Positions 63,262 to 64,000 of a DNA stretch of 64,000 nt are shown here, in pieces. How positions within the stretch are numbered: position 1 is the stretch's first letter; each line of letters begins with the position of its first letter. Where the stretch lies: positions 15,868,131 to 15,932,130 of the forward strand of contig NC_081146.1 in the NCBI RefSeq assembly GCF_958295425.1, given 5' to 3'. Source of the DNA: Solea solea (lineage: Eukaryota > Chordata > Actinopteri > Pleuronectiformes > Soleidae). Below the pieces are notes generated by a model that saw only the letters and a list, made by a program, of their open reading frames with translations, did no database searches and was not told the origin of the DNA. Position numbers and translations under genes: made by a program.

Positions 63262-63362
63262 GTTCATTCTATTGATTGTGTACTGCTTTAACCTCAACAT
63301 GAGGGAACTTCTTGCTGTGAGGCAACAGTGCTAGCCACTATGACACTGTGTGACCCATTTAT
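63262..63362 (+). repeat. Internally deleted family A repeat
   Basis: Head block TACTGCTTTAACCTCAACAT is joined directly to tail block CTTGCTGTGAGGCAACAGTG with CTAGCCACTATGACACTGTG, so about 300 bases of the usual middle are missing. Confidence 0.55.
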
Positions 63363-64000
63363 AAAGGTGTCTGAAAATAAAAAAAGACAGTGTATGAAGC
63401 CCTTACAATAATTTAATAAACACAAACACTAATTTTCATCTGACATGATCCTAACAGGAGCCAGAAAGGCGATGGTAGCACAGCCATTTCAACTTGACAG
63501 TCCAGAAGTAGATGGAAATGGTCCTGCTGTTGGTCATCATCAATTGATGGATGCAGATGATGTTTCAACATGTTGAATGGGTCATAAAGCTGTTGTCAGC
63601 GGTGCTTCACACTCTTCCCTAATGATGATTATGGGCAGATAATGACTGTCTGAGAGCCGATCAACAACGCGGTGTGTTCCAGGCCCATAAAACCAACAAC
63701 CAACGATTAGTTTTTCTTTTTCATGTTGCCATATTATCTAACTGCATTACTTTTTTTTACATATCTGAACAATCACATCTTTAGCTTCATAAACCCATAA
63801 CCCATGGGGGATCCTGGTTTTCCAAACTCCAGGATAACGTCTGCTCAGCCACATGATGAAACTCTCTGTCATAGTCTCTGGAGAGACAGGACACGCTGTG
63901 GGTCGTGGTGAAAGCCAGATTTCTTTGATGACTTGATTTTGGATTGTCTTATATTTACAAAACACTTTAATACAATAAAACAGGGATGAATGTTTCACTG

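Larger units (their letters stand above)
44421..64000. other. Gene-poor flank upstream of zhx2
   Basis: No multi-exon gene could be assembled on either strand. The longest open frames lie in repeats or microsatellites. Contains family A and B repeats, long CA/TA tracts and stretches of unique AT-rich DNA. In human the region upstream of ZHX2 toward HAS2 is also gene-poor, so distal regulatory elements may lie here; none can be shown from one sequence. Confidence 0.55.

Overview
The window looks like a stretch of a ray-finned (percomorph-like) teleost genome. It is AT-rich, most exons are short with GT-AG introns, and it carries dispersed repeats of kinds common in teleosts plus many microsatellites. 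There are no bacterial-type operons, CRISPR arrays or phage genes. Three multi-exon protein genes could be rebuilt exon by exon, and every junction keeps the reading frame.

Layout: (1) About 0.6-11.0 kb, minus strand: tbc1d31, complete, 23 coding exons, 1075 codons before the stop. It encodes WD repeats, an atypical TBC domain and a long coiled coil. (2) 11.0-13.1 kb: a 2.2 kb divergent intergenic region. It holds an exact XBP1/ATF6-type UPRE core about 130 bases before the derl1 start codon. (3) 13.1-19.15 kb, plus strand: derl1, complete, 8 coding exons including a 27-nt microexon, 269 residues. A 19-glycine run sits next to the p97-binding SHP box. (4) About 19.9-44 kb, minus strand: zhx2. 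It has 11 coding exons (22,991-29,501; 898 residues), a 5'-UTR exon with a short uORF, a 14 kb first intron and a CpG-rich promoter near 43.3-44.4 kb. (5) 44.4-64 kb: no gene that I can support. It holds repeats, microsatellites and unexplained unique sequence, and resembles the gene-poor flank upstream of ZHX2 in human.

Gene order and orientation (tbc1d31 minus, derl1 plus, zhx2 minus) match human 8q24.13: TBC1D31 and DERL1 are head to head, DERL1 and ZHX2 tail to tail. The three genes are not one pathway: TBC1D31 is a centrosome/ciliary scaffold, Derlin-1 is an ER-associated degradation channel component, and ZHX2 is a nuclear homeodomain repressor. They are conserved neighbours, not an operon-like unit.

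The most notable points are: zhx2 is cut into 11 coding exons, whereas mammalian ZHX coding regions lie in one exon; two of those introns fall almost at the same place in homeodomains 2 and 3; derl1 has an expanded poly-glycine tail; and several foldback elements are nested inside others. I found no convincing new multi-gene system. All gene calls rest on hand translation and recalled family features; no database search was run.
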